Assembly: GCA_026770575.1 (NCBI GenBank)
Contig: MU657181.1
Span: forward strand, 369,779 to 433,778
Reading direction: 5' to 3'
Length of the DNA stretch: 64,000 nt
Source: Pelagophyceae sp. CCMP2097
Lineage: Eukaryota > Sar > Pelagophyceae
Part shown: one piece after another, positions 45,453-56,864 of the stretch
Layout of the letters: each line of letters begins with the position of its first letter
How positions within the stretch are numbered: the first letter of the stretch is position 1
The notes under the pieces: model-generated
What the model was told of the DNA's origin: nothing
The model's input: only the letters and a program-made list of their open reading frames with translations
Database searches by the model: none
Program-made: the position numbers and the translations under genes

Positions 45453-45692
45453 ACCGGCGGACATCGCGGCGGCCGCGCCTCGAACTAAACCTCCGACCGC
45501 GACGCCGCGGCGCCGTCTGTGAGACGGCGATACCCTGTGACTCGTATAAATATTAAGGAATTCCGGCAATGGATGCCGTGGGCGCTCGAGGGCCGCGAGG
45601 CGGTTAGACGTCGAAAAGACGGGTGCCTGGCGGAGGCTCGGGCGCACCGGCTGATGATTCGGAGCGCGGCGCTCTGCCCGGAGGCGGAGTGC

Positions 45693-46439
45693 TCACACGC
45701 GCAGCACCTTTGCCGCCAGGAACCCAGCCGCGAAGATGGCGCCGCCAACCTGTCCGGAAATCATCGTCCCGGGGACTCCAGCCCTCGAAGGGATGCGCTC
45801 GGCGGACGCACCGCGAGCTTGTTGAGCGTCTCGCGCTGCCGCTCCTTTTTCGCCGGGCACGCGGCGCACGAACAATCAGGACCGCAGCGGCAAGTCTCGC
45901 CGCAGGTGCACGTGCCAAGCGCCCTGGCCGGGCAGGCGACGCAAGCCTTGCCGCACGTCTTGCCCGGGCAGGCGGCGCAGGCGCATTCCGGGCCGCACTG
46001 GCAGTCTGGGCCGCAGGTGCAGGCGCCCGCCGCGGTCTTTAGAGCCTTGCCGCAACACGATGCCTCCTTGGCCTCGTAGCCGATTTGCTTCAGGGCGGCC
46101 ACCATGGCCTTGGTGGCGCACTTGCACTTGTCGCCGCAGGGGCATACGCCGGCCTTCTTGGCGCACTTGCAGGCGACCTCGTGCGCGTTCGCCGCGACGT
46201 TCGACGTAACCGTTTGCCTGGGGAAACGGTCCGGGGGCGCGGGGCTTCCAAGGACGCTGCGGCGGACGCGTCGACGTCGACGACGACGGAGTCGACAAAG
46301 TCGAGGCCGAGGAGCGTTTTTTTAACCGGCGTGGCCGCGCCACTTGCCGAAGTCGCCAGAGCCAACCTGGCGGTTCAAGGCTCTGGCGGCGCGCCGAGGG
46401 ACCACGGGGGGACGCGGGGTCGTGCGTGATTTCGGGCAT
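45693..46439 (-). CDS. Cys-rich, HMA-like metal-binding protein with C-terminal membrane tail
   Basis: Four exons (46439-46414, 46366-46256, 46217-45812, 45749-45693) give about 199 residues. The order is: TLLGLDFVDSVVVDVD, a Cys-rich insert (CKCAKKAGVCPCGDKCKC), MVAALKQIGYEAKEASC, then a run of C-x-C-G-P-(D/E)-C and ACPGKTCGKAC units, a charged spacer KKERQRETLNKLA and a final hydrophobic helix AIFAAGFLAAKVL. The first and third pieces together look like a heavy-metal-associated (HMA) fold. About 25 cysteines occur in 120 residues, metallothionein-like. The tail suggests anchoring in a membrane with the metal domain in the cytosol. Confidence 0.72.
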
Positions 46440-46838
46440 CGTCTCGAGGGCGTTGGGCTCTTGATCGTGGCTCAACGTGGGAAGGAAAAGAAGGAACAAT
46501 GTTCGGATGTTCGGTCCCGCACTTCCCAACTCGTCGGGTCACCCTGTTCAAGGCCACTTGCAAAATTTGACGGGGCTCTGGTTTGGACTCCAGAGGCCGC
46601 ACTGCCGCTCTTGAAGGATATGATTCAGGTGGGGTTCTCGTGCTCGCGCGGGATGCTGGCGCCGCGGGGCCACGAGCGGCGCATTCCACGACGGAGCCAC
46701 GGCGGGCGCACGAGCCACTGGTCATTTGTTTACGAGGAGGCTCTCTCTGGAGAGCGCTCAAGGCTTCAGAGTTCGGGCCTCGCCGCGTCGGCGTAGTCAT
46801 GCTCCGTGCCGATCTACGGCCGGTGTGTCGGCGGCACT
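46440..46838. other. Intergenic stretch without a supported gene
   Basis: Only short frames of unconvincing composition. It must hold the start region of the metal-binding protein gene and the 3' end region of the pyrophosphatase gene. Confidence 0.5.
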
Positions 46839-48041
46839 CTAAAAAAGTCGAGCAGGCGCACTGACCCAGCAGGGCCCGTTCTTGTCAAAGTCGCAGGGCT
46901 TCTGGCCGTCGACGAAGTGTCGCCAGTGCGCGTGCGTCTGGTGCGCGACGCGCATGGCCTACGGCCGTCTGTTTCGCGTTCCTTCGGTGTTGGGCGGGGC
47001 CTCACGTGTTCGCGGTCGACGGCGCGGCCGCCGAGGCCGTACTCGTTCTCCGGCTTGCCCTCTGCCGTCTTGTAGAGTCGGAACCAGTCGCGGACGGCGT
47101 TGACCCGCGCCACGGGCACGTCGCCGACGTCGCGCCACTTCGACGCCGCGTCGCCCGCGTCCGCGTCGACGACCAGCAGCTTCCAGTCCGTCTCGCCGCC
47201 GTCGACGAGCGCCAAAGCGCCGAGGACCTGGCGCGGAGAGGCTCGTTCGACGGCACTCTGCCCATGCGTTTTTCGCGTATTTCCCCAAAGCGCATCGAGC
47301 CCGTCCACGACTCGGTCCGCGCTCCTTCGAAGCGGACGCGGCCGGGCACGCGCACGCGCTGCACTTGGCCGCGGACGCACGGCATCATGGTCAGCTGGAG
47401 CACCTGCGACGCGTGGATACTCGCGGGGCCCACCGGCGCCTTTTACGCACGTCGACGGGGTCGTTGTCGCCGCCGAGGTGGGTATCCGGGTCGAGGAAGT
47501 CCGGGTCCTCCCACGTCTGCGAAATGGCGCCGTAGTTCACAATGGAGTCCTACGTCTGAGGATTCGCCGGCGGCGCGGCTTCGGGACCGCGCCGGGGGCG
47601 CGGCGCGCACCGAGTAGACGTAGTACCGCAGCGAGCCGTCCTTGTGCAGGTCCTGCCGCAACGAGTTGAACTTCGCCGACTTGTGGATCTCGACCTTTTC
47701 GCGCGCGCCCAGCGGGATCTCGCAGACAAAGGTCAACCTAGAACACAAACGTCAACCTAGAGCCTTCTTGGACGCGCCCGCGGCATTCCGAACGAGCGGG
47801 AGGGACGCGGCTCTTCGGTTGGATACAGCTCTTCGCCGCCGTTGCCGCGCGTCGAAAAGGGCAGGTCGTGCCACGGGGAGATGGGTCGCTGCTTGTAAAA
47901 GTAGTCCACCGTGAGAATGAACCCATCCGTCACCGATTCCCGCGTCTCGACGGCCCCGACGTCGAACGTCGCTTCGTCCACGGGGCTATACGCGGAAACG
48001 GCGTGCACCGCCGCCCACGCGCAGGCCAGCTTCCAAGCCAT
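46839..48041 (-). CDS. Family I inorganic pyrophosphatase with N-terminal leader
   Basis: Hydrolyses pyrophosphate to drive biosynthesis. Six exons (48041-47812, 47737-47611, 47549-47451, 47403-47338, 47227-47006, 46958-46839) give about 287 residues. Active-site landmarks: [44 protein letters not shown] (metal-binding Asp residues), [28 protein letters not shown]. The start [18 protein letters not shown] is a signal peptide followed by SPVDEATF, so it may be plastid- or secretory-routed. The first intron needs a GC donor (GA|GCCGCGT), and its acceptor region is duplicated. Confidence 0.92.
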
Positions 48042-49546
48042 CGTCGGGTCCACGGAATCTGGCGATAAATCAGCGACCTCGCACTTTGTGTGGGTGCTCT
48101 TTCTTGTTCAACTCCCTCGGTCGAGCTCTGTCGAGGTGCGTAGTGACTCAGTGGTGGCACTCGAGGTCCAGGGAGGCGCAGCATGCATCGGTGGCATGCT
48201 TTTAGAGGTCCCAAGATGATTTTGTTCGGACCCTCGTCTGTTCATCGACGACGGGGATGCAGAGGACTTTGAGGCCACCCCGCCCCGCCGAGATACGTCC
48301 GAAGCGACGAACGAGCTCGCAGCCCCAACGGGACCGTCGCTGTTCTTTGCTCGCCATGGAGTTGACCCTCCCGTGGGGCTGACCCTCCGACTCGGCCGTC
48401 TCGCCCGCCCCGAGGCCGCGTTTGTTGAAGGGCGGCTCCTTTATGCACGTTACGTGGTCCGCGGATGCGCCGTGGGCTGGCCGCTTCGCCTGAAGTGTAC
48501 GGGTGAAGCTTGTTTTCGAGGCAAGTGGGGGGATTGGCTCGTGAGGCAGAGGCTCCAGCCCGGGTCATCTTCGCCACATGAATGCGTTACGCCTCGAGAA
48601 AGTTTGGATGCGAGGCGAAACGAAAGTGAAAAGTGGCGGTCCGGCGGCAACCCAGAGGCGGAGCCCCAAAACGGTTATCCATGTTGGGACATCATTGGGA
48701 CGTACCCGGCGCAAGACTGCCGGCAACGCCTCGGCCGCCGCACGCGCCGCCTTGGCGGTGTAGGGGAGCGAGCGGCAGGAAGACGGTGACGAAGCTGAAG
48801 ACCCGCGACGCCCTCGACGGCGAGTGGCTGTGAAAGCTGGAGAAAGGGAGACTGTTCGCCAATCGCCAAATCGCCGATCGCTCATCTGGAGCAAGCTGAG
48901 CTCGCCCTCTGTGGAGTCCAGACGCCGGCCAAGAGGTGCGCCACAGATGCTTGCGACGCATGGGACGAGAGCAAGCGGTCTGTATCTTCCGTCCGCGCGG
49001 TTTTTCCAACGCGCGGCTGGTTCATTTTGAGCGCGAGAGGAGACTCCTCGGTTGATTATAGTTAGACGGTCGACGCTGCCAATGCGCGCCTGTCCTGGAT
49101 TCTAACCGGACATAACCACAGGCCGCCGGCCGCCGCCTCGCGAGCAAATCCCGGACGCTGCGGCGCGCATACAGCCGAGTCGCGTTGCGCACGGCGACCT
49201 GATTGACACGCCGGCTTTGCGCAAGCGACGACGGGCCTCCTGCTTACCGCCATTACTGCCACGTGCGGCGGGGGTCCCTCGTACGTCCGACCGCATTCAT
49301 AACATCATAATATCTTTGAGTTGCAAGACCGACGCATGTTTTGAACTCGGCCCGCACGCTTGAGCTTCAGCGGGGCGGGCTTTAGAAACTTCCGGCGCGG
49401 GCCGCGAACCCCTGTCTCCAGATTTCCCTTCAAACTGAGAACGCGCACCCCTCGGACAGCCCGGAGAGTCGGCAAGAAAAGGTTGGTTACGACGTGCGGC
49501 AGAGTGCGCCGAGGAGAACAGCGCCTTTGCGCTTTCTTCGGCGGTG
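48042..49546. other. 1.5 kb without a supported gene
   Basis: Open frames of up to 138 codons occur but none has a motif, coherent splicing or GC-rich third positions. Composition is more balanced than in the genes. It may be regulatory or a decayed repeat; nothing specific was recognised. Confidence 0.5.
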
Positions 49547-50410
49547 TTATCGCAGCGTGCCGCGCGGCGATTCGACTGTGAAAAAGTCGGACCATTTCAC
49601 GAAAGCGAAAACTGATTCCAACGCATCCGTCGGCAGGGCCACGCCGCGTTTGCGCGCCAGCGAGTCGACGAGATGGACGGCGTCGTTGAAGGGCCGCGGG
49701 TACCGCCGCGCCTCACGCACGGAGAACGCCGGCCGCTTCGGCTCGAGGACGAGCTTGGACTCGTCGAGGCCTCGAAGCATGACGTACGGCACAAGCTCGC
49801 CCGCCCCCGCCACGGCCACTCGCCCGAGCGGCGACACGACGGACCCGCGCACGCGATCGATCTCCAGAACCGACCCGACGCACCGCAGGAGGACGACGTC
49901 GCCTAACGGACGGGTAAGAGGCACGCCGCGCCACCGCCCCGGTCCGCTGCGCAGGGCCCGACGCAATTTCGACTCACCGTCCTTGAACGTGTCGTAGCCG
50001 CAGCCCGTGTCTCTGACACAGATGCCCTCGTGGAGCCATTCTCCGGACTCTCGTAGAGCGGCGCCACCCAAAAAGTGGTGCGGCACAGCGCCGCGTTGGA
50101 GGTCCGTGCAGGGCGCGCCGGGCACGAGCGCACCGAAGGAGAGGTTGAAGCCGGCGCGCGCGACGTAGACCTCGGCTGAACCGCCGCACGATGCAACCTC
50201 TGCGAGCACGGGCCGGCCGCCTCCCCGGTGCTCCAGCACGTTCGACGAGACGACGACGTCCGCGTCCGTGGCCAGGCTCGCGTTGGCAAAGTGCGGCGCT
50301 TCAGTCTCCGCGATGGCGAGGCCTTGGGTCTCCGGCGCCGGCAAACCCGCCGGGGCGGAGACGGACGCCGAGGGCCGCATGACGGACGCCGAGGGCCGCA
50401 TGTCGATCAT
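49547..50410 (-). CDS. Hypothetical protein
   Basis: Two exons (50410-49978, 49902-49547) in phase give about 262 residues. The start contains a 7-residue motif twice (MRPSASV), from a 21-bp duplication. The body is evenly composed and globular: DADVVVSSNVLEHRGGGRP, FNLSFGALVPGAPC, GICVRDTGCGYDTFKDGD, VVLLRCVGSVLEIDRVRG, then DAVHLVDSLARKRGV and FVKWSDFF. Four cysteines could form two disulfides or a metal site. No family was recognised. An upstream exon is possible. Confidence 0.6.
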   Translation of the reverse strand: MIDMRPSASVMRPSASVSAPAGLPAPETQGLAIAETEAPHFANASLATDADVVVSSNVLEHRGGGRPVLAEVASCGGSAEVYVARAGFNLSFGALVPGAPCTDLQRGAVPHHFLGGAALRESGEWLHEGICVRDTGCGYDTFKDGESKLRRALRSGPGRWRGVPLTRPLGDVVLLRCVGSVLEIDRVRGSVVSPLGRVAVAGAGELVPYVMLRGLDESKLVLEPKRPAFSVREARRYPRPFNDAVHLVDSLARKRGVALPTDALESVFAFVKWSDFFTVESPRGTLR

Positions 50411-50739
50411 CCTCGGCGCTCAATTCCTCGATCGACCGAGGCGGCTTCTTCGCCGAGCGGCGCCGCGCGGGGGCTGTGCGTATGCGGGTATACGCCGCGG
50501 TCTCCGACGGGCGCGGGCGGCGGCGCGACACGGCGGCGATACTTTGTTCCCTCTTAGTAATAGTGAGGCGTGCCTGAGGTGTGCCAAAAGTCCACGTCAC
50601 GAAAGAGAGAGAGACACCTTGACGTGTTGACATGAGGCATGATGTGTTTTATTTTTAAAAATATCCCGGCAAGAGAGAACTGGAGACATGGAAAAATTCC
50701 CGGAAATACCGGGATCCCCGCGGACATTTCGAGCCGAAT

Positions 50740-50883
50740 CCCCCTGCGAGGGGCCGCGGGTTCGAGCCTGCTCGTTCACGTTTCTACTCCGCTTGGCATG
50801 CGAATTTGGCTGCTCGTCCTGTACACGCGCCGTCACATGGCATGTGAATATACTTTCCCCCTGCGAGGGGCCGCGGGTTCAAG
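50740..50883 (+). repeat. Two copies of a tRNA-Ser/Leu-like 3' segment
   Basis: CCCCCTGCGAGGGG followed by CCGCGGGTTC occurs at 50740-50763 and again at 50857-50880, followed by GAG or AAG. The first part is a hairpin like a class II tRNA variable arm, and the second contains the B-box start GGTTCRAG. The sequences beyond differ and do not complete a T stem, so these look like tRNA-derived fragments. Confidence 0.5.
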
Positions 50884-50934
50884 TCCAAAAAGGTGCGTCG
50901 TGTTAGATTTACCTCCGCCGACGGCGGCGTGCCG

Positions 50935-52570
50935 CTATACGTGGAGCGCTGCCGACGCGTTGACAACCTCGGCCAAAAAGAAGCCCAGCGTCCACTCGAC
51001 CTCGGCACCTGCGTCGGCGCGCTCCGGGAGATACGCCAAAGGGGCGCGCGCTTGTTGGGAACACGGACCTCCGCGGGCGTCGAGCGCAAAGGTGACGCGC
51101 GGGGCCTCGTTTGGCGCGTCGAGCGCGAACGCGTCGCGGAGGAGGACGAGGACGTAAGCGGCCTCAAAGCAGCGAGACTGCAGTAAAGCGTCGGGCGTGT
51201 AGCGGTGCGCGCCGCGCCTCGCCGGCCAGACGGCGGCCCACGGCAAAGCGCAGTACTCGGCTGCGACGCCGTGGAGCGCGTCGAGCGGTGGCGTCGGCCA
51301 GTGCGCCTCGAGCGCCGCCTTGTTCGGTGAGTCGTCGGCGAGGACGCGCAAAGCGTCGGCGGTGTAGAAGTAGTTGCACATGGCAATAAACCTCGTCGTC
51401 GAAGCCAGCGCGAGCATGCGCGGGCCCGATTTATCTAAAGCGCAGTGCGACCGCTTCGCCTCGACGTCGAGCGCCGCGCCGCACGCCGACGCGCGCTCGT
51501 CGCCCACCACCGCCGCGCGCACCGCCGCGAGGCAGGCCTACATCAAGCCGTAGGCCCCACGACGTACGCGTGCAACGACTCACGGCAAAATCGCCGGATC
51601 CACCCTCGTGGCCGGCGTGCGCGCAGGGGTCGGCGCCGCCCGCGAGCGCCATGGCGCGCTCGCGCACGGCCTGCGCGCCGAAGCCGGCGTAGCTCCGGGC
51701 GTAGAGCTCGCCTCGCGACACGGCCGCAAACGGCGGCGCGCCGTCGGCGGCGGCGCACGTCGCGTTGGGTTCAAAGGCGTAGGTGATCTGCGTCGACGAG
51801 CCGCCGAGGTCGAGGGCGCCGATGAGGCGCGCCGTCGGCCGCAGGGCATGGTCCACCGAGCCTGCCGGAGTCATTCGTCGCCGAAGTCAATCGTCGACGT
51901 CGCCGCGGCGCTTCGCCAGACCCACACGTCCTCGACGCACCCTCTAGGAAGTTGGCCGCCGCAAATGCGTAAAACGACTCGTCTCCGCCGGTGACGATGC
52001 CCACGTCCTCTCGAGAGAGGGAGAACGGAAAAGAGGCTTCCGAGCTCAGCTCGTCGAAGACCGCCTCGAGCAAAGCGTTCCTAACGCCGCAGTCGACACT
52101 CGGCAAGGTCACCGGTTCAAACATGGACGTTCAAGAGCCATCAACGCCGACGCGCCTCGGCGCCTCGTCGAGGTCGTCGCGGAGGCCGCCTGTGCCGCGG
52201 ATGATCGCGCGCGCGGAACGACGCTCCGCCTCGGGCACGAGCTCCGCGCCGCCTGCGCAGCCGCGTCGCGCGCGGCGCGGCGCGCCCGCGTCGAGTGGGG
52301 CGCACTTTGGAAGAGCGCGAGGAGTTGCCTTGCGGCGGCGGGCGCGTCGCCGGCGAGCGTGGCGAGGCCGGGCTTCACCTTGCCGCCGCGGCGCACGACG
52401 ACGCCGCCGTCGAACGACGACGCGCCGGCGGCGCCGATGTGGTAAGCCCAGAGCCGCGACCCCGTTGACCCGGCATCGACGATGACCGTCCACAGGCGAC
52501 CCGCATCGCCTTCTGCGCGCGCGAGGCCGCAGCAGCCGGCGCACATCAGCAGGCGCGCGGCGAGGCGCAT
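50935..52570 (-). CDS. GDA1/CD39-family apyrase (nucleoside tri/diphosphatase)
   Basis: Hydrolyses nucleoside di/triphosphates in the secretory pathway or outside the cell. Five exons (52570-52306, 52252-52156, 52080-51941, 51861-51584, 51537-50935) give 460 residues. A signal peptide (RLLMCAGCCGLARAEG) is followed by apyrase conserved region 1, VIVDAGSTGSRLWAY. Region 2 corresponds to IIRGTGGLRD, region 3 to GGDESFYAFAAANF, region 4 to GALDLGGSSTQITYAF. The C-terminal lobe includes CFEAAYVLVLLRDAF and EVEWTLGFFLAEV. The second intron needs a GC donor (CCGAG|GCGCGTC). Confidence 0.88.
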
Positions 52571-52707
52571 CCCCGTTGAGGCGCGCGTCCAACCGCTAGC
52601 TCGAGCGGCTCTCTTGCGAGTCTCGGTCGACAGTTGACGGCGCGGAAATTTCCAAATCGTGCGGACGCGTGTCCCTGACCTCCGAAGTAGGCTCCTCGGC
52701 GTGTTTA

Positions 52708-55292
52708 CTATGTCGGGTTGCCCGGCTTGCCCGGGCTGAGGCCCGCGCCTTTGAGGGGCGACTTTTTGACGAGGCCGCTCTGGCTAAGTTTCTTGATGAA
52801 GACCTCTACGTCGTAGGCTTTGTTCTGGACCTCGAAATCCAGCAGGTCCTTGGCGTCGCAGTCGGCCCCGCGCACGAGGTATGCGTTGACTTCGCCGCGC
52901 GGCTTGTCCGCGTCGACGGCTGAGATGGCCGCGCGGAACCGCGCCAGCGGCAGCTTCGCCGGCGGCACCGCGTCGCCGGCGGCGTCCTCGTCCGGGCCGC
53001 GAATCGCCTCGGCCAGCTCCTGAGTAAAGAGCAGAATCTCCGCCAGGTGCTGCTCGCGCAGCAGCTCGCAGAACTTGCTCTGCGTGCCTGCAAACAAGCG
53101 TCAGAAACGGACCACCACGTCTCTGGAACGGACCACCACGTCTCTCTCGAGGCCCATCCAAGGGGGAATGTTTTGGCGCCGGCGGTCGCCCTGGGCGTCG
53201 GACTCGAGGAGTTCTTTGTAGTTGACGATTCGGGCCTTGTTCTGCTGCGCCTCGACGTGTAATTGTCTCTGCAGTCGGGCGAACGAGTGCTCCGGCTTGG
53301 TGGTCAAAAGGCGCCTCAGGGCGGCCATGAACGCGGGCACTGTCAGCGCGCCGCTCGCGCGGCCGTCGTGCGAGGCGGCGCAGTCCTCGGTCTGCATCGT
53401 CGCGGACACTTCGACGAGCATTTGCAGCTGGTCGAACCGAACCTCTTCCGCCAACTCGCCGCGCATTATCTCCAAAAAGAGGCGGCAGTCCGAGTCGGAG
53501 ATGTAGCGCCGCAGGCCGTCGAGGAGGTTGTAGCCCCACTCGATTGCGAGCGAGTGCGACTTGAAGCGCTGCAGCAGGTAGACTGGCAGGAACGACGCGA
53601 GCTGCTCGCTGCCGTTGCGGCCCGACGCCGACGCGGGCCGTGCCGCCGCCGCGCCAGCGGCGTCGCGCGCGGACGTCTCCTTTGCGATCCAGACGTCGTT
53701 GATCATGCGCTCCGTCTCTCTTTTTGAGATGGTCCAGTTCTTCACCCGGCCCTCGAAGCGCAGGTACGGCGGCACGTCGTCGTCCAAACCCAAGCCGTCA
53801 AAGTAGTGGCCCGGCGGCGCGTACGGCTCCGCCAGGACGTTGACGTCCGGCGCCTGGTCGTTTGCAGCCTCGGCGGGCGCGTCGGAGACGGGCGCCGAAG
53901 GCCGCCGGCCGGCCGGCGGCGCGCGGCCCGGCGGCGGCGCCGCGAAGCGCACCGACGGCGCATTTGCCGCGCCGTCGTCGTCCGGCGCGGAGGCAGCGCC
54001 GTCGATGGCGGGCAGCGCCGGCGCCGCCTTGGGCGAGGCAGCCTTTGGCGACGCGCCGTCGGCGGCCTCGGCCGGCGGCGGCTGCGGCTCCGCGGGCGGC
54101 GACGGGTCTGCGGTTGCGGCGGGCGCCGGCGCTTCGGGCGCGTCGGTTTCGGCGTCGCCCGGCGCGTGAGATTCGCCGTCGTCGTCTTCCTTCGTCTTGG
54201 CCGAGAGGGCTCGGAACTTGATCGCGAGCGCGCGGTGCGCCGTAGTCGTCGCGGCGAGCTCGCGCCGAAGCTCGAAGACGCGCTGCTCGCACTCGCGCGC
54301 CGCCTCGGACCGCTCCGTCTTCAAATGGTCCTCGAGGTCGGCGGCCAAGTTCTTCAGACGCTCCATTTCAACGTTGGACTTGTCCAGCGCGCTCCGGAGG
54401 TTCAAAGCCTCGCTGCGGCTCGAGTTGTCCTGCAGCGCCCAGCGCTCGCGGTCCTCCTCGAGGCGCGCGAGAGATAACGTGAGCACGGTGGACGAACGCT
54501 TAAGCTCGTCCGACTCGTCCGTGGCGCGGCGGTGCGAGCGCTTGTGCGTCTCCAAATCCTCGCTCAGCGCCGCCAACGAGACGACGGCGCGGTCCGCGAC
54601 GCTCTTCAGCCGGGCCACCTCGCGCCGCAGGTCCGCCGCCTCGGCGACGGCAGCGTCGCGCTGAGACTCCATGATCCCGTTCGCCTTTGTCTGCGCCGCC
54701 TCCGCGTGCCTGCCGCCAGGGCGTCACGCACAAGGCGATCGCTCCTCTGATGCGTCACGGACTGATTCCTCGACTGAAAGTGAACGCACGCTCTGAGCCG
54801 GGGGATCTCGGAAATGCGCTGCGTGTAGGCGCGTCTAAGCTCGGCCTGCTCGCGCCTGTAGGCGTCGAGGAAGGTGCGGTAGGCCGGGCACCGCGCACAA
54901 AACTTGTCCATGGCCTCGTCGAAGACCTGCAGCCGGGCCACCGAAGGCAGCGTCGCCTACGCAGACGGTCCGCCGACGCGCGGACCGCGCGCCCGCCGCG
55001 CAGAGGAAGGACGCCGGCGCCGCACGTCGTTGCAGCCTCGCGCGTGCAGCTCGCTCCTGCGGTCGGAAGAGGCTCGGACTGGGCCGGGCTCGTTTGCAAA
55101 AAGGCGGGCGCACGTGATGAACTTGTCCGTCTCCGCGAGGATCTTGCGCGTGTTCTCCACGCGCGACGTCTGGCCCATGGAAGTGGCCTGGGACTCCTGC
55201 ATCGACGACTCGAAGTGCGAGCTTTCCTGGAGCCAGTCGTACTTCTTCGCCCCCTGCACCGACGCCCGCGCGCCGACGTACGGCGGCAGCAT
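52708..55292 (-). CDS. TSNAXIP1-like coiled-coil protein, probably flagellar
   Basis: Four exons (55292-55098, 54956-54790, 54709-53130, 53087-52708) give about 773 residues. The N-terminal part LPSVARLQVFDEAMDKFCAR followed by YRTFLDAYRREQAEL fits the TSNAXIP1 N-terminal domain. Next come about 190 residues of coiled coil (EAADLRREVARLKSV, LEDHLKTERSEAA), an Ala/Pro-rich linker, then a globular half with PPYLRFEGRVKNWTISKRET and LLTTKPEHSFARLQRQL. Related proteins occur in cilia and sperm tails. The first intron needs a GC donor (TTT|GCAAACG). A 19-bp duplication sits at the third exon end. Confidence 0.72.
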
Positions 55293-55509
55293 GGCCGGCG
55301 CCCGCGGTTCGCCACCGGGTGGCGCGCGCACCTCAGCAGGCCGGCCGGGGACGAAACGACGAAACAGTCGCCGAAATAATTGTGCAACGGCGCCGAATTG
55401 GCTCCGTGGCACCGCGCTGAGCTACCGATGAGCTATCGATGAGCGCTCACGTTGGGAGGGGATATCGCGGTCAGCTGCAGAGGGCTCGCCCGGCTTCCAA
55501 AACGCGGCG

Positions 55510-56594
55510 TTATGAAATGGAGCAGTAAGTCTTTTCGTCGACGGCGGCGGCTTGCTCGGCGGGTCGGGCGTCGGGCGAGTAGGGTTCCGGCTTGGCGCAG
55601 GGGTCGTTGATGGGCCTCGGCACTGGCCTTCCGTCTGCCTTTACGAACTTTGCCTGGATCCAGACGCGGTTCATCGTAATGCTCTTTTTGCGATTAGTAA
55701 TGTCGCGGTCCACCGTCTTCACCTCCACCGGCTGCAGACCGCCGACGTCGAAGAGTTCGCGGCACTCGTCGAGGGAAAAGTAGTGCGACAGCGTGCCTTC
55801 GCCGCGCTCGTACGTCTCGCCGTCGACGGTACCCCCCCGCGCCAACGTCGACGCCGCCAGACGCTGTTGGGCAAGGTCGCCGGAGCCGTAGTCGCGGAAG
55901 AACAAAAGCCCGCCCGGCTTGAGCAGCGCCGCCACTCTCAGAATCGCGCGCGGCATGTCTGCGCGGCTCAGCGCCGAGAGGACGAAGACCATTGTCGCAA
56001 ACTCGAGGCCGCCCCGCGCCGCAGCCAGCGCCTCGAGCCACGCCCAACGCTCGCCCGTAGCGTCCGAGACGTCGCCCACCCACGCGTACATCCGACGCGG
56101 CCTAGAGAGGTGCCCGGTCCTGGAAAGCGGGGTTGCCGCGGCTCGACGGACCTGCATCGGCTCTGGGCGACGTATTCGTCCCGCTGCTTCAGGAGCGCCA
56201 CGGCCTCGTCTGCAAAGTCCGTGGCGAAGATGAAGACGTCTGCGTTTGCGCGCAGCACCGGCAGCGCCGCGGACCCGCAGCCGCAGCCGACTTCGATGCC
56301 GACGCACTTGCCGTCGAGGTCTTTCGCCGTCGGCTTGGAGTCGTCGGCTTCGTGATCCGCCTCGCCGGCGGTGAGCGGTGCGCACCAGGTGCGCGGGTCG
56401 CGCCTCACGGCCTCTGGCATGAGCTCGAGGCACTCGCGTCGTAGCCAGTTGCGGTCCTTATAAAATTTGACTCCCTTTGATTTGTAAAACTTATCCCACT
56501 TCGTCGCCAGGCTGTCCGAGTCGTCCATCGCCGGTGCGCCGCCCTTCTGACGCTTACGACGCTTCGGGCCGATCGTGCCGCCAGGCTGCACCAT
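55510..56594 (-). CDS. METTL2/6/8-type methyltransferase (tRNA m3C)
   Basis: SAM-dependent methyltransferase; relatives make 3-methylcytidine at position 32 of tRNAs. Two exons (56594-56152, 56101-55510) give 344 residues. Landmarks: ATKWDKFYKSKGVKFYKDRN, WLRRECLEL, the SAM loop GIEVGCGCGSAALPVL, ATDFADEAVALL, MVFVLSALSRADMPRAI, LKPGGLLFFRDYGSGDLAQQ and RVWIQAKF. The basic start PKRRKRQKGG may be a nuclear or RNA-binding signal. The subfamily cannot be fixed by eye. Confidence 0.9.
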
Positions 56595-56864
56595 TTTTTT
56601 GTCGCGCGCGTTCTAAAAGCTCGCCGAATCGACTGGCGATAGAATACAAGGAGAAGCATTTTTATTGCAAGACGACAGGGACCGTAGTAGGATTCCTACT
56701 TTCTAGGAATGCCTACACTCTCGCCTTCCCTGTTTAGACCACGTGCACTGCGACTGTGCCACTAAGGACCCATAACCCGTTATTTCCAAGAATGTTTTTA
56801 ACTAAAACAAAACTTGATTGTTGTGCTTGCGGCTCTTCTCGCGTGACGCGTCGGACGCCGATCG

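Noticed and set aside
48373..48789. 138-codon plus-strand frame
   Set aside because: Flat codon-position composition, no domain and no splice partners.
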